Counted from the first letter of the stretch, positions 25,303-35,115 are shown. The stretch is 48,298 nucleotides of DNA from Peptoniphilus_E sp964345555 (GCA_964345555.1 CAYFRD010000008.1:1-48298), one strand, 5' to 3'. The notes: generated by a model from the sequence alone, not told the origin. A program made the numbers and translations.

Positions 25303-25597
25303 CGTGAGAGAATGAGGCTGTTAATTTACAAAAATCTCACATAATGAAAAACAAATTTTTACAATTAAGGCATAGAATTTTTGTTTTTGAAATAAATTCA
25401 TAATAGTAAAAAAATCACAACTAATAAAAACAAAATCAATAGAGTATAACATAATAAATAAAAATAACATAAAATATATTGGGTTTATAAGAAATAAAAC
25501 ATTATTTTTGATTTGAAAAAAGGCTTTTATTAGGGCTTTTATATAAATTTAAAGGTTGATTGTTACATAATTATTAAAATTAAGCTTCTATAAATTA
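25303..25597 (+). other. AT-rich region upstream of oppA, no gene seen
   Basis: About 300 bases of very AT-rich sequence between two candidate promoters. I found no coding frame with a ribosome site and no recognisable RNA. Confidence 0.5.
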
Positions 25598-25626
25598 TTG
25601 CAAGATAGTAAAGAATATGATAAAAT
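25598..25626 (+). promoter_or_regulatory. Proximal promoter of oppA
   Basis: TTGCAA (25598-25603), a 17-nt spacer and TAAAAT (25621-25626), 30 bases before the start codon. Confidence 0.68.
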
Positions 25627-25656
25627 TTATAAAGATCGTAATATAGGAGGAATACT

Positions 25657-27489
25657 ATGATTAAGAAATTTAAAAGTCTTACCGCATTGTTGGCATTATT
25701 GGCTTTAGTGCTAACTGCATGCGGAGGCGGAGGCAATAATTCTGCTGCTAATAACGGCGGATCGGAAGAGTCAACAGGAACAGCTGGAGCAGAAGGGGAT
25801 ATTCTTTATACTGCAAACAGATCCGAACCAGGTACATTAGACCCGGCTTTGGCTCAAGGTACACACGAATCTTGGATTTTAAACCATTTATTTACAGGTT
25901 TATTAGCTTATGATGAAAGTGGAGAAATAGTTCCCGGGATGGCAGATCTACCTGTCGTTTCTGAAGACGGACTAAATTATACATTCACAATTAGAGACGG
26001 AATGAAATGGTCCAATGGAGATCCTGTAACTGCAAATGATTTTGAATTTTCTTGGAAGAGAGTTCTTGATCCTCAAACAGCATCTGTATATGCATATCAA
26101 TTGTACTATCTTGCAGGAGGCAAGGAGTTTAATGCAGTTGAAAAACCGGGCGTATATTACGTAAAGGACGATGACGGAAATGACACAGAAGAAGTAGACC
26201 ACGAAGTTACTTATACCGATGCCGACACTCAAGGCTTGGATATATCAGGCAAATCGGAAGAAGAAGTAGCGCAAATGGTTTATGAAAAATGGCTTGCTGA
26301 AGCAAGAGATAAAGTTGGAGTAAAGGCGGTTGACGAAAAAACTCTTGAAGTAACACTTGCGAACCCGACTCCTTATTTTACAGATTTAACAGCATTCTAT
26401 ACACTGTACCCTGTAAATGAAAAAATAGTTTCTGAAAATCCCGACTGGGCTAAGAATGCGGAAACACACGTTTCAAACGGTGCATTTAACCTAAAAACAT
26501 GGGAACATGACAGCTTAATTGAAATAGTTAAAAACGACAACTGGTTCAATGCTGACAAGGTTAAGCTTGCGGGAATTACTTGGGATATCCTGGAAGATTC
26601 CAATACAGCTTATCAAAACTACGACGGTGGAAAATACTGGATGGAAGTAGAACCTCCACAAGAAGTAGTTGCTCAAAAATTCTCAAATGAAGATCCTGAA
26701 CTTATTATAGGAAAACAAGTGGGAACTTACTACTATAACCTAAATAATATTCAAACAGAATCAGGGGATAATCCTTTCACAAATGTAAATATCAGAAAAG
26801 CACTATCAATGTCTATTGACAGAGAAGGTCTTGTAACAAATATCACAAAGGGCGGACAAATTCCTGCAAAAGGTATGGTTCCTTATGGATTAATGGACGA
26901 CACGGGAGCGGACTTCAGAGAAACAAACGGAGTTTTAATCGAATATAATCCCGAAGAAGCAAAGAAATTACTTGATAAAGGACTTGAAGAAACAGGCTTA
27001 ACTCTTGATGCTCTTAACGGTAAAGTACTTCTTTACAATACAGATGAAGCTCACAAGAAGAATGCTCAAGCGGTTCAACAAATGTGGAAAGAAGCGCTGG
27101 GAATCGAAATTCAACTGGAAAATGTCGACTTCAACGTAAAACTTGCTCGTGAAAAGGCGCATGACTTCGACATAAGCCGTGGAGGATGGGTAGGAGACTA
27201 TTCAGATCCTATGACAATGCTTGACTTGTTTGTAACAGGCGGATCATTTAACGACTCGGGATATACTAATCCAAAATATGATGAATTGATTAATACTGCC
27301 ATAGAAAGTCCGGACCAAAAGGTTCGTATGGATGCTATGAAGGAAGCGGAAAAAATACTAATGGAAGATATGCCTATTATTCCTGTATATTTCTACACAC
27401 AACCATATTTCGTAAAACAAAATGTTAAGGGAATCTACAAACCAATACTTCAATATCCGGTATTAACATATGCTGAGATTGTAGAATAA
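25657..27489 (+). CDS. oppA: Oligopeptide ABC transporter substrate-binding lipoprotein
   Basis: Extracellular peptide-binding lipoprotein of 610 residues (SBP_bac_5 family). The signal peptide ends in lipobox VLTAC with Cys22, then a Gly/Asn/Ser linker. Typical features are ANRSEPGTLDPALAQGTHE, FTIRDGMKWSNGDPVTANDF and the late segment SRGGWVGDYSDPMTMLDLF. It is longer than many OppA proteins because of an insertion around residues 165-215 containing an acidic stretch. AGGAGG precedes the ATG. It heads the oppABCDF operon; a hairpin before oppB probably lowers expression of the membrane part relative to the binder. Confidence 0.93.
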   Translation: MIKKFKSLTALLALLALVLTACGGGGNNSAANNGGSEESTGTAGAEGDILYTANRSEPGTLDPALAQGTHESWILNHLFTGLLAYDESGEIVPGMADLPVVSEDGLNYTFTIRDGMKWSNGDPVTANDFEFSWKRVLDPQTASVYAYQLYYLAGGKEFNAVEKPGVYYVKDDDGNDTEEVDHEVTYTDADTQGLDISGKSEEEVAQMVYEKWLAEARDKVGVKAVDEKTLEVTLANPTPYFTDLTAFYTLYPVNEKIVSENPDWAKNAETHVSNGAFNLKTWEHDSLIEIVKNDNWFNADKVKLAGITWDILEDSNTAYQNYDGGKYWMEVEPPQEVVAQKFSNEDPELIIGKQVGTYYYNLNNIQTESGDNPFTNVNIRKALSMSIDREGLVTNITKGGQIPAKGMVPYGLMDDTGADFRETNGVLIEYNPEEAKKLLDKGLEETGLTLDALNGKVLLYNTDEAHKKNAQAVQQMWKEALGIEIQLENVDFNVKLAREKAHDFDISRGGWVGDYSDPMTMLDLFVTGGSFNDSGYTNPKYDELINTAIESPDQKVRMDAMKEAEKILMEDMPIIPVYFYTQPYFVKQNVKGIYKPILQYPVLTYAEIVE

Positions 27490-27493
27490 ACTT

Positions 27494-27535
27494 AAAGTAT
27501 AAAGAAGCCCCATTTTAAGGGGTTTCTTTACTTTA
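27494..27535 (+). terminator. Attenuating hairpin between oppA and oppB
   Basis: A long imperfect stem with core GAAGCCCC (27504-27511) and GGGGTTTC (27519-27526). The 3' arm is T-rich but not a pure T-run, so partial termination or 3' protection of oppA mRNA is likely. Confidence 0.65.
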
Positions 27536-27554
27536 ATGATAGAAAGGAAAAATT

Positions 27555-28481
27555 ATGTTAAAGTTTATAGCTAAAAGACTGGGTATGTCAGTACTTACAA
27601 TATTCTTTATAATAACATTGACTTTCTTTTTGATGCATGCAGTGCCGGGTAATCCTTTACAACAGGAGGGAAAAATCCCTGAAACTGTCTATCAAAACTT
27701 GAGAGCAAAATACGGATTGGACAAATCAACATCTGAACAATATGTTATTTATTTAAAAAATATAATAAAACTTGACTTCGGAGAAAGTATGAAGTCAAAA
27801 ACAGAAACAGTAAATCAAATGATCGCAAGAGGTTTTCCTGTATCGGTAAGACTGGGCATACAAGCGCTTTTATATGCAATAATAATAGGTGTAACCTTAG
27901 GCTCATTAGCTGCAATATATCAAAACAAAGCGCCTGATTACCTGGCTCAGATTTTTGCCTTAATAGGGATTTCAGTACCGTCCTTTATAATGGGTACCTT
28001 GTTGATTCAATTTATTGCAAAGAACACATCAATTCCCATAAGCGGTTGGGGAACATGGCAACACACAATACTTCCCTCGATAGCTCTTTGTATGATGCCC
28101 ACTGCTCAAATCGCAAGGCTTATGCGTTCTTCAATGCTTGAAGTACTGAATCAGGACTATATAAAAACAGCTACCAGCAAAGGTATTTCAAAGATGGCCG
28201 TTATAATGAAGCACGCAATAAGAAACTCCATACTTCCCGTCATTTCATCTTTGGGAACAATATCTACAGACCTTTTAGTAGGTTCCTTTGTAGTTGAAAA
28301 GATATTCGGAATTCCCGGACTGGGAAGATTTTTCATAAAGAGCATCACTGACAGAGATTATACGCTGATAATGGGCACAACGGTATTTTACGGACTTGTG
28401 CTTGTAATTATGCTATTGATAGTTGATGTGGCTTATGTATTTATAGATCCGAGAATAAAATTGTCAGGAGGAGAAAGCTAA
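27555..28481 (+). CDS. oppB: Oligopeptide ABC transporter permease OppB
   Basis: Inner-membrane permease of 308 residues with six predicted helices and the N-terminal signature of OppB/DppB proteins (FIAKRLGMSVLTIFFIITLT). The coupling-loop EAA motif is visible near QDYIKTATSKGISKMAVI with downstream FGIPGLGRFFIKSITDRDY. AAAGGA lies upstream of the ATG. Its stop codon overlaps the oppC start by one base (TAATG), which implies translational coupling and equal subunit supply. Confidence 0.95.
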   Translation: MLKFIAKRLGMSVLTIFFIITLTFFLMHAVPGNPLQQEGKIPETVYQNLRAKYGLDKSTSEQYVIYLKNIIKLDFGESMKSKTETVNQMIARGFPVSVRLGIQALLYAIIIGVTLGSLAAIYQNKAPDYLAQIFALIGISVPSFIMGTLLIQFIAKNTSIPISGWGTWQHTILPSIALCMMPTAQIARLMRSSMLEVLNQDYIKTATSKGISKMAVIMKHAIRNSILPVISSLGTISTDLLVGSFVVEKIFGIPGLGRFFIKSITDRDYTLIMGTTVFYGLVLVIMLLIVDVAYVFIDPRIKLSGGES

Positions 28482-29434
28482 TGGATAAAAACTATACTGA
28501 TTTCAAACCCACTCCTGATATGTTCGCTCCCGTCGTGAGGAGTGAAATGAACGACGAAAAAATTAAACGACCCACGATTAATTACTGGGAAGATGTATGG
28601 AGAAGATTAAAGAAAAATAAACTTGCAATGGCAGGACTGTTCATTATAATATTCATGGTCATCTTCGCTATAATCGGGCCTATGATAAGCGGATATGCTT
28701 ATGACAAAATGGATATGTTGGGAACAAACCAAAGACCTTCTTCAGAGCATTGGTTTGGAACTGATTCTCTGGGCAGGGATCTGTTCACAAGAGTTACTTA
28801 TGGTGCCAGATACTCACTTTTAATAGGGTTCTTGGCAGCATTTATCAACATTACACTGGGCGTGTTATATGGCGGAATAGCCGGAATGAATAAGGGAAAG
28901 ATAGATACTGTGATGATGCGTATTGCTGAAATCATCTATGCAATTCCTTACTTGCTCATAGTAATTTTGCTTTCTGTAGTTTTATCTGAAAAGGGATCAG
29001 GAACATCCCTTGGTGTAATAATACTTGCCCTTACGCTTTCAGGTTGGATACCCACAGCAATACTTGTAAGAGGTCAAGTCCTCTCCCTGCAAAATTCAGA
29101 ATACGTAATGGCTGCAAAATCCATGGGTTCAACCAGCAGTTGGGCTTTATTCAAACATATAATTCCCAATACACTGGGTCCTATACTTGTAAACTTGACC
29201 TTAATCATTCCAAGGGCCATATTTTCGGAAGCTACACTTTCTTTCGTGTCCTTGGGATTGCAAGATCCGCTACCTTCCTTGGGCAACTTGTCCAGCAGCG
29301 GAATAGAAGTATTGGCAATAGGAATGGGATATCAAATATTGATGCCGGCTCTTATGATATCTTTGATAATGTTCGGTTTCAACGTACTTGGAGACGGACT
29401 TAGAGATGCCCTTGACCCAAGGCTTAGAAAGTGA
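28481..29434 (+). CDS. oppC: Oligopeptide ABC transporter permease OppC
   Basis: Second permease subunit, 317 residues. A ~45-residue cytoplasmic N-terminus precedes the first helix (KLAMAGLFIIIFMVIFAIIG); then HWFGTDSLGRDLFTRVTYGAR, the usual OppC signature, and the EAA loop NSEYVMAAKSMGSTSSWALF. It overlaps oppB by one base and oppD follows within a few bases of its stop. Confidence 0.95.
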   Translation: MDKNYTDFKPTPDMFAPVVRSEMNDEKIKRPTINYWEDVWRRLKKNKLAMAGLFIIIFMVIFAIIGPMISGYAYDKMDMLGTNQRPSSEHWFGTDSLGRDLFTRVTYGARYSLLIGFLAAFINITLGVLYGGIAGMNKGKIDTVMMRIAEIIYAIPYLLIVILLSVVLSEKGSGTSLGVIILALTLSGWIPTAILVRGQVLSLQNSEYVMAAKSMGSTSSWALFKHIIPNTLGPILVNLTLIIPRAIFSEATLSFVSLGLQDPLPSLGNLSSSGIEVLAIGMGYQILMPALMISLIMFGFNVLGDGLRDALDPRLRK

Positions 29435-29442
29435 GGCGAATG

Positions 29443-30432
29443 ATGGACAACATTTTAGAGGTAAGAGATTTAAAAGTTTCTTTTAAAACATTTTTTGGCG
29501 AAGTTGAAGCAGTAAGAGGAATATCTTTCGACGTACCACGTTCACAAACCGTGGCAATCGTAGGTGAATCAGGCTGCGGAAAAAGTGTAACTGCCAACTC
29601 AATAATGAAGCTCCTTCCCGATCCTCCAGCTTTTTATAAGGGCGGTTCAATACTTTTTGAAGGAGAAGACATTGTAAAAAAGACAGACAAGGAAATGAGA
29701 GAAATCAGAGGAAAGAGTATATCCATGGTATTTCAAGATCCCATGACATCTCTCAATCCGACGATGAAAGTCGGAGACCAAATCATAGAAGGCTTGATGA
29801 AACACGAAAACATATCCAAGGAAGAGGCTAAGAAAAAAGCCATAAACATCCTCAAGATGGTAAGTGTACCCAAGGCTGAAACGAGAATAAACCAATATCC
29901 TCATGAATTTTCGGGTGGTATGCGTCAACGTGTAATGATAGCCATAGCCATGATAATGAACCCGAAACTCATGATCGCAGATGAACCCACAACAGCTCTT
30001 GACGTGACAGTTCAAGCTCAAATTCTCGATCTTATGAAGAAACTTCAAAAGGAATTCGGAATGAGCATAATATTGATCACTCACGACTTGGGAGTAGTCG
30101 CCGACATGAGCAACAGAGTCGAAGTAATGTATGCGGGACAAATATTGGAAGAAGGGTCGACAGATGATATATTCTGCAACACCAAGCACCCATATACCAC
30201 CAAGTTGCTGGCATCACTTCCAAGGCTCGACATGGATAGAAACGACAAGCTTCAAGCAATACACGGAACACCTCCGGACCTTTATATTCCTCCAAAGGGA
30301 TGTCCCTTCTACGACAGATGTGACAAAGCCATGAGGGTATGCAAGGACAATATGCCTCCTGTAACCGAACATGGAGAAGGGCACTATTGCAAATGCTGGT
30401 TGTATCATGACATGTATCCGAAGGAGGTATAA
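29443..30432 (+). CDS. oppD: Oligopeptide ABC transporter ATPase OppD
   Basis: Cytoplasmic ATPase of 329 residues with Walker A GESGCGKS, Q-loop SMVFQDPMTSLNPT, ABC signature FSGGMRQRVMIA and Walker B LMIADEPTTALDV. The C-terminal oligopeptide/dipeptide extension has clustered cysteines near CPFYDRCDKAMRVC, characteristic of OppD/DppD and often an iron-sulfur or metal site. Start chosen at ATG 29443, six bases after GAGG (29433-29436), which overlaps the oppC stop; ATG 29440 or GTG 29431 are possible. Confidence 0.95.
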   Translation: MDNILEVRDLKVSFKTFFGEVEAVRGISFDVPRSQTVAIVGESGCGKSVTANSIMKLLPDPPAFYKGGSILFEGEDIVKKTDKEMREIRGKSISMVFQDPMTSLNPTMKVGDQIIEGLMKHENISKEEAKKKAINILKMVSVPKAETRINQYPHEFSGGMRQRVMIAIAMIMNPKLMIADEPTTALDVTVQAQILDLMKKLQKEFGMSIILITHDLGVVADMSNRVEVMYAGQILEEGSTDDIFCNTKHPYTTKLLASLPRLDMDRNDKLQAIHGTPPDLYIPPKGCPFYDRCDKAMRVCKDNMPPVTEHGEGHYCKCWLYHDMYPKEV

Positions 30433-30434
30433 AT

Positions 30435-31391
30435 GTGCAAGAACCTTTAGTAAGTGCTAAAAACATCAAAAAATATTTTAAAGTAAAAGAAGGTACGGTC
30501 AAGGCTGTAGACGGAATAAGCTTTGACATATATCCCGGAGAAACCTTCGGCCTTGTAGGTGAATCCGGCTGCGGAAAGTCCACCACAGGCAGAACTATAA
30601 CCAGACTTTTGGAACCCACCGCAGGGGAGATGTTTTTTGAAGGCGAAGATATATTTAAACTTCCCAAGGCTGAATTAAGAAAGAGAAGAAGAGATTTTCA
30701 ATTTATATTTCAAGACCCCTACGCATCATTAGATCCACGTATGACTATTGAAGAAATAGTAGCGGAACCCTTGGAAATATACAAAGTATATGACAATGCA
30801 AAGGACAGAAAACAAAGAGTTCTTGAACTTTTAAGCTTGGTAGGACTATCTGAAGAACATGCCTCCAGATTCCCTCATGAATTTTCAGGCGGACAAAGAC
30901 AACGTGTGGGAGTTGCAAGAGCTTTGGCATTAAAACCTAAGTTCATAGTATGTGACGAACCAATATCTGCCCTTGACGTGTCCATTCAAGCACAGGTAAT
31001 AAATATTTTGATAGAGTTGCAAAAGAAAATGGATTTGACCTATTTATTTATTGCACATGATCTTTCTATGGTAAAATACATTTCAGACAGAGTAGGAGTA
31101 ATGTACCTGGGCAATATGATGGAAGTTGCAACATCGGACGAACTTTATTCAAATCCGCTTCACCCTTACACCATAGCGCTTTTATCGGCAATACCCATCG
31201 CCGATCCCAAAGTTCAAAGGGAAAAACACAGAATAATTCTCCAAGGTGAAGTCCCAAGTCCCATAGATCCTCCTGATGAATGTCCCTTTGTGGACAGATG
31301 CTCAAAGGCACAGGAGATCTGCAGAAAATCAAAACCCGAATTCAGAGAAGTGCGTGACAAGCATTTTGTAGCTTGTCATTTAGTTGAATGA
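30435..31391 (+). CDS. oppF: Oligopeptide ABC transporter ATPase OppF
   Basis: Partner ATPase of OppD, 318 residues: Walker A GESGCGKST, FIFQDPYASLDPRM, signature FSGGQRQRVGVARAL and Walker B FIVCDEPISALDVS. The C-terminal CPFVDRCSKAQEIC cluster matches the OppF family. Start is GTG (30435), seven bases after AAGGAGG and two bases after the oppD stop. An out-of-frame ATG overlaps it (ATGTG at 30433-30437) and would stop after five codons, so some initiation may be wasted there. Confidence 0.95.
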   Translation: MQEPLVSAKNIKKYFKVKEGTVKAVDGISFDIYPGETFGLVGESGCGKSTTGRTITRLLEPTAGEMFFEGEDIFKLPKAELRKRRRDFQFIFQDPYASLDPRMTIEEIVAEPLEIYKVYDNAKDRKQRVLELLSLVGLSEEHASRFPHEFSGGQRQRVGVARALALKPKFIVCDEPISALDVSIQAQVINILIELQKKMDLTYLFIAHDLSMVKYISDRVGVMYLGNMMEVATSDELYSNPLHPYTIALLSAIPIADPKVQREKHRIILQGEVPSPIDPPDECPFVDRCSKAQEICRKSKPEFREVRDKHFVACHLVE

Positions 31392-31397
31392 TAAAAG

Positions 31398-31431
31398 AAG
31401 CTAAGTTGATTAATTTTGACTTAGCTTTTTT
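31398..31431 (+). terminator. Terminator of the opp operon
   Basis: AAGCTAAGT (31398-31406) and ACTTAGCTT (31419-31427) around a 12-nt loop, then T residues. Confidence 0.9.
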
Positions 31432-31718
31432 GTTGTTAGGGTATAAATAAAAAGAGTATATTTGTTTGCAGATGAATTATTTAAATACTTACAAAAATAG
31501 AATCAGACATATAAAGTCGAAAGGGGGAAATGATAATAAATTTAATTAAAAATTTCATTAAAATTATAAAATCTATAGATAAATTTATATAAAAGAGGTA
31601 TAATATATGTATAAATAGCATTGATTTAGTACACATTGAAAACTTGCATATATTAAATACACTTTTATTTTTAAATGTAATGAGTGAGGACAATGTTTAA
31701 TTATTGAGGAGGTAAGAT

Positions 31719-33650
31719 ATGTTATTCAAAACAAACAAAGAGCACGAAGAGCTCCGTAAAGCCGTGAGGGAATTTGCTGAAGCTGAAATCAAACCCATAG
31801 CTTTTCAATTGGATCAAGAAGACAGATTCCCTGATGAAATTGTAAAGAAAATGGGAGAAAACGGATGGATGGGTATTCCCTATTCCACTAAGTATGGCGG
31901 AGCAGGAAAGGATGTAATTTCCTATGCGATTGCAGTAGAAGAGTTGTCTAGAGTCGATGGCGGAGTGGGAGTTATACTTTCAGCTCATACATCCTTAGGC
32001 GCTTATCCCATAGAAGCTTTCGGAACAGAAGCTCAAAAGGAAAAATACTTAAAACCCCTTGCAAGCGGTAAGGCCATAGGTGCTTTCGGACTTACAGAAC
32101 CTGAAGCCGGAAGTGATGCAGGCGGTACACAAACTACAGCGGTATTAGACGGAGATTACTACATTTTAAACGGTGGTAAAATATTCATAACAAATGCTCC
32201 TAAGGCAAGCTCCTATGTAGTATTTGCAGTTACAACGCCGGGTATAGGAACCAAAGGAATTTCCGCATTCATAGTTGAAAAAGGATACGAAGGATTTACT
32301 TTTAGTGATCCCTACGACAAAATGGGTATCAGATCATCCTCAACTGCAGAACTTAATTTTAACAATGTAAAAGTTCCTAAGGAAAATTTGCTTGGACAAG
32401 AAGGACAAGGTTTTAGAATTGCAATGCAAACTCTTGACGGAGGACGTATAGGTATAGCCGCTCAAGCGTTGGGTATTGCACAAGGAGCATACGAAGCCGC
32501 TCTTAAATACGCTAAGGAAAGGGTTCAATTCGGCAAACCTATAGCTCAACAACAAATAATATCCTTTAAATTAGCTGACATGGCTACAAAATTAAGAGCT
32601 GCAAGATTTTTAATATATTCAGCAGCTGAAATGAAACAAAATCACGAAAATTACGGCATGGAATCTGCAATGGCAAAACAATACGCATCAGATGTCGCTC
32701 TTGAAATAGTAAATGACGCTCTTCAAATTCACGGAGGAAACGGATTTATCAAAGGTATAGACGTTGAAAGATTCTATAGAGATGCCAAGATTACAACTAT
32801 ATATGAAGGAACAAACGAAATTCAAAGAGTAGTTATAGCATCACATATAATAGGGAAAGCTCCAAAGAAGAAAGGCAAGGCTCAAGCTGCCGTAAAAAAG
32901 GACGGACCTATTACAGGAGTTAGAAAAAGACACATCATCAAAGCCGACACCGCTAAAGATGCTGTTAAAGAACTTGTGGAACATCTTAAAAAAGATGGCT
33001 ATGATTTTTCAGTGGGAATCCCGATAGATACTCCAATAGCCGATGCTGAAAGAGTTGTATCTGTAGGAAAGGGTATAGGTTCAGAAAAATTCATGAAAGA
33101 TGCTGAAAAACTCGCTCAAGCTGCGGGAGCCGCATTGGGAAGTTCAAGACCTGTAGCTGAAAACATGAAGCTTCTTCCCCTTGAAAGATATGTAGGGATG
33201 TCAGGACAAAAATTCAAAGGCAACCTATACATCGCCCTGGGAATATCCGGAGCATCTCAGCACTTAAAGGGGATTAAAGATGCATCTACAATAGTTGCAA
33301 TAAACAAAAACCCCGGAGCTCCAATATTTAAGAATGCTGACTATGGCATAGTTGGAGACATTCACGAAATAATGCCGCTTTTGACAGAAGCACTTGGAAC
33401 CGGAGAAAAGAAACCTGCACCTCCGATGAAAAAAGTAAGAAGATCCAAACCGAGAAAATTAGCACCCACTTACGGAGTATATGTATGTCCGGGCTGCGGA
33501 TATGAATACGATCCGAATTACGGAGATCCTGAGGGAGAAATAGATGCAGGCACAACATTTGAAAAATTGCCTGACGACTGGACTTGTCCAGAATGTTTGG
33601 AAGAAAAACAAAATTTTGTAAAAGCAGATTTCCCTGCTGATAGAAAATAA
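31719..33650 (+). CDS. Acyl-CoA dehydrogenase / EtfA FAD domain / rubredoxin fusion
   Basis: Single 643-residue protein joining three redox modules. Residues 1-380 are a full acyl-CoA dehydrogenase (FGLTEPEAGSDAGGTQTTA, IHGGNGFIKG, catalytic Glu363 in IYEGTNEIQR). Residues ~440-560 match the C-terminal FAD-binding domain of electron-transfer flavoprotein alpha (LGSSRPVAENMKLLP, IALGISGASQHLKG, NKNPGAPIFKNADYGIVGD). Residues ~588-630 are a rubredoxin with Cys590, 593, 623 and 626. Electrons from an acyl-CoA could pass through FAD to rubredoxin and then to the flavodiiron protein 11 bp downstream. Acyl-chain specificity is unknown. GAGGAGG precedes the ATG; a TATAAT box lies at 31599-31604. Confidence 0.93.
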   Translation: MLFKTNKEHEELRKAVREFAEAEIKPIAFQLDQEDRFPDEIVKKMGENGWMGIPYSTKYGGAGKDVISYAIAVEELSRVDGGVGVILSAHTSLGAYPIEAFGTEAQKEKYLKPLASGKAIGAFGLTEPEAGSDAGGTQTTAVLDGDYYILNGGKIFITNAPKASSYVVFAVTTPGIGTKGISAFIVEKGYEGFTFSDPYDKMGIRSSSTAELNFNNVKVPKENLLGQEGQGFRIAMQTLDGGRIGIAAQALGIAQGAYEAALKYAKERVQFGKPIAQQQIISFKLADMATKLRAARFLIYSAAEMKQNHENYGMESAMAKQYASDVALEIVNDALQIHGGNGFIKGIDVERFYRDAKITTIYEGTNEIQRVVIASHIIGKAPKKKGKAQAAVKKDGPITGVRKRHIIKADTAKDAVKELVEHLKKDGYDFSVGIPIDTPIADAERVVSVGKGIGSEKFMKDAEKLAQAAGAALGSSRPVAENMKLLPLERYVGMSGQKFKGNLYIALGISGASQHLKGIKDASTIVAINKNPGAPIFKNADYGIVGDIHEIMPLLTEALGTGEKKPAPPMKKVRRSKPRKLAPTYGVYVCPGCGYEYDPNYGDPEGEIDAGTTFEKLPDDWTCPECLEEKQNFVKADFPADRK

Positions 33651-33661
33651 GGAGGCAGACT

Positions 33662-34906
33662 ATGTATACAGTTAGAAAAGTAACTCAAGACCTCTACTGG
33701 GTTGGTGCAAATGACCACAGACTTAATTTATTTGAAAATATATTTCCGATTCCTAGAGGAGTATCATATAATTCATACCTGTTGTTAGATGAAAAAACAG
33801 CACTCTTCGACTGTGTTGATTGGGGTTCAGCTAACCAATTGGTGAGAAACGTAGAAGACGTATTGCAAGGTAGAAAACTGGACTACTTGGTAATTCATCA
33901 CATGGAACCTGACCATGGCGGTTCAATTGAAGAAATTTGCATGAGATATCCCGAAGTAAAAATTATTTCAAGTGAACAAGGCTTTGAAATAATGAGACAA
34001 CTGGGCTTTTCAAAGGTAGATGAACACGAACAAATAATAGTAAAAGAAGGCGACACTTTCAGTTTCGGTAAGCACACCAACGCCTTTGTTGAAGCACCCA
34101 TGGTTCACTGGCCTGAAGTGCTTATGAGCTTTGATGTGACAGACGGAGTATTATTTGCAGCAGATGCTTTCGGAAGCTTCGGAGCATTAGACGGAAAACT
34201 TTTCAATGACGAAGTTAACTTCGACAGAGATTGGCTTGACGACGCTAGAAGATACTATACCAACATAGTTGGGAAATATGGTCCCTTCGTGCAAGATGTC
34301 CTTAAAAAAGCAGGTACACTTGACATCAAGTATATCTGTCCGCTACACGGACCCGTTTGGAGAAATAACTTCGGATACTTTATAGACAAGTATGACAAGT
34401 GGTCAAGATATGAACCGGAGGAAACAGGAGTTATGATCGCTTACGCATCCATGTACGGGAATACGGAACATGCTGCTCAAGCTTTAGCATCCAACCTCTG
34501 TGACAAAGGCATGACAAATGTGGTGGTTCACGATGTTTCCAACACACATCTATCAGAGTTGATATCCGATTCTTTCAAATATTCACACATAGTGCTTGCA
34601 TCTGTGACATACAACTTGGACATATATCCTGTAATGAAGAACTTCATCATGGATATGGCTGCACTTAACTTGCAAAACAGAACAATAGCAATAATCGAAA
34701 ATGGTTCATGGGCTTGTACAGTTGGTGACAAAATTGAAGAATTTGTCGATGAACAACTTAAACTTTGCGATGTGCTAAACGATAGAGTAACTGTAAACTC
34801 AGCACTTAACAGCGCAAACAAGAGCGACATGGATTCATTAACCGATGCAATATTGGATTCCATGAAAAAGAATGAAGAATTAAAGCAAAAGGCACAAAGC
34901 AAATAA
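33662..34906 (+). CDS. Flavodiiron protein (FprA-type O2/NO reductase)
   Basis: Soluble 414-residue enzyme that reduces O2 to water, or NO to N2O, with electrons usually from rubredoxin. The N-terminal metallo-beta-lactamase-like diiron domain has all ligands: HxExDH as His80, Glu82, Asp84, His85, then His149, Asp168 and His229. A C-terminal flavodoxin domain starts near residue 256 (VMIAYASMYGNTEHAAQALA). No extra rubredoxin or NADH-oxidase domain is attached; the rubredoxin is on the upstream fusion protein. AAGGAGG lies in the 11-bp gap between the genes, so they are co-transcribed. Confidence 0.95.
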   Translation: MYTVRKVTQDLYWVGANDHRLNLFENIFPIPRGVSYNSYLLLDEKTALFDCVDWGSANQLVRNVEDVLQGRKLDYLVIHHMEPDHGGSIEEICMRYPEVKIISSEQGFEIMRQLGFSKVDEHEQIIVKEGDTFSFGKHTNAFVEAPMVHWPEVLMSFDVTDGVLFAADAFGSFGALDGKLFNDEVNFDRDWLDDARRYYTNIVGKYGPFVQDVLKKAGTLDIKYICPLHGPVWRNNFGYFIDKYDKWSRYEPEETGVMIAYASMYGNTEHAAQALASNLCDKGMTNVVVHDVSNTHLSELISDSFKYSHIVLASVTYNLDIYPVMKNFIMDMAALNLQNRTIAIIENGSWACTVGDKIEEFVDEQLKLCDVLNDRVTVNSALNSANKSDMDSLTDAILDSMKKNEELKQKAQSK

Positions 34907-34920
34907 AATAATAATTAAAG

Positions 34921-34958
34921 AAAACTCCAAGATGCATAACTGCAGACTTGGAGTTTTT
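34921..34958 (+). terminator. Terminator after the flavodiiron gene
   Basis: AAAACTCCAAG (34921-34931) and CTTGGAGTTTT (34947-34957) around a 15-nt loop, ending in T. Confidence 0.9.
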
Positions 34959-35115
34959 ATATGCTTTTGATAATATTCTGCGGATTTCAACTTTATTACA
35001 GTAAGGGAAATGAACAAAAGAAACATAGTTTTAAGATGTAGTCTATTAAAAGTAAATTGAATATAGTATACTGTTATCAAATTCTTGGATAATATGTACA
35101 TTTTAGGAGGTACGA

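Noticed and set aside
30077..30667. 196-codon minus-strand open frame
   Set aside because: Lies across oppD and oppF, which have complete ABC motifs on the plus strand.
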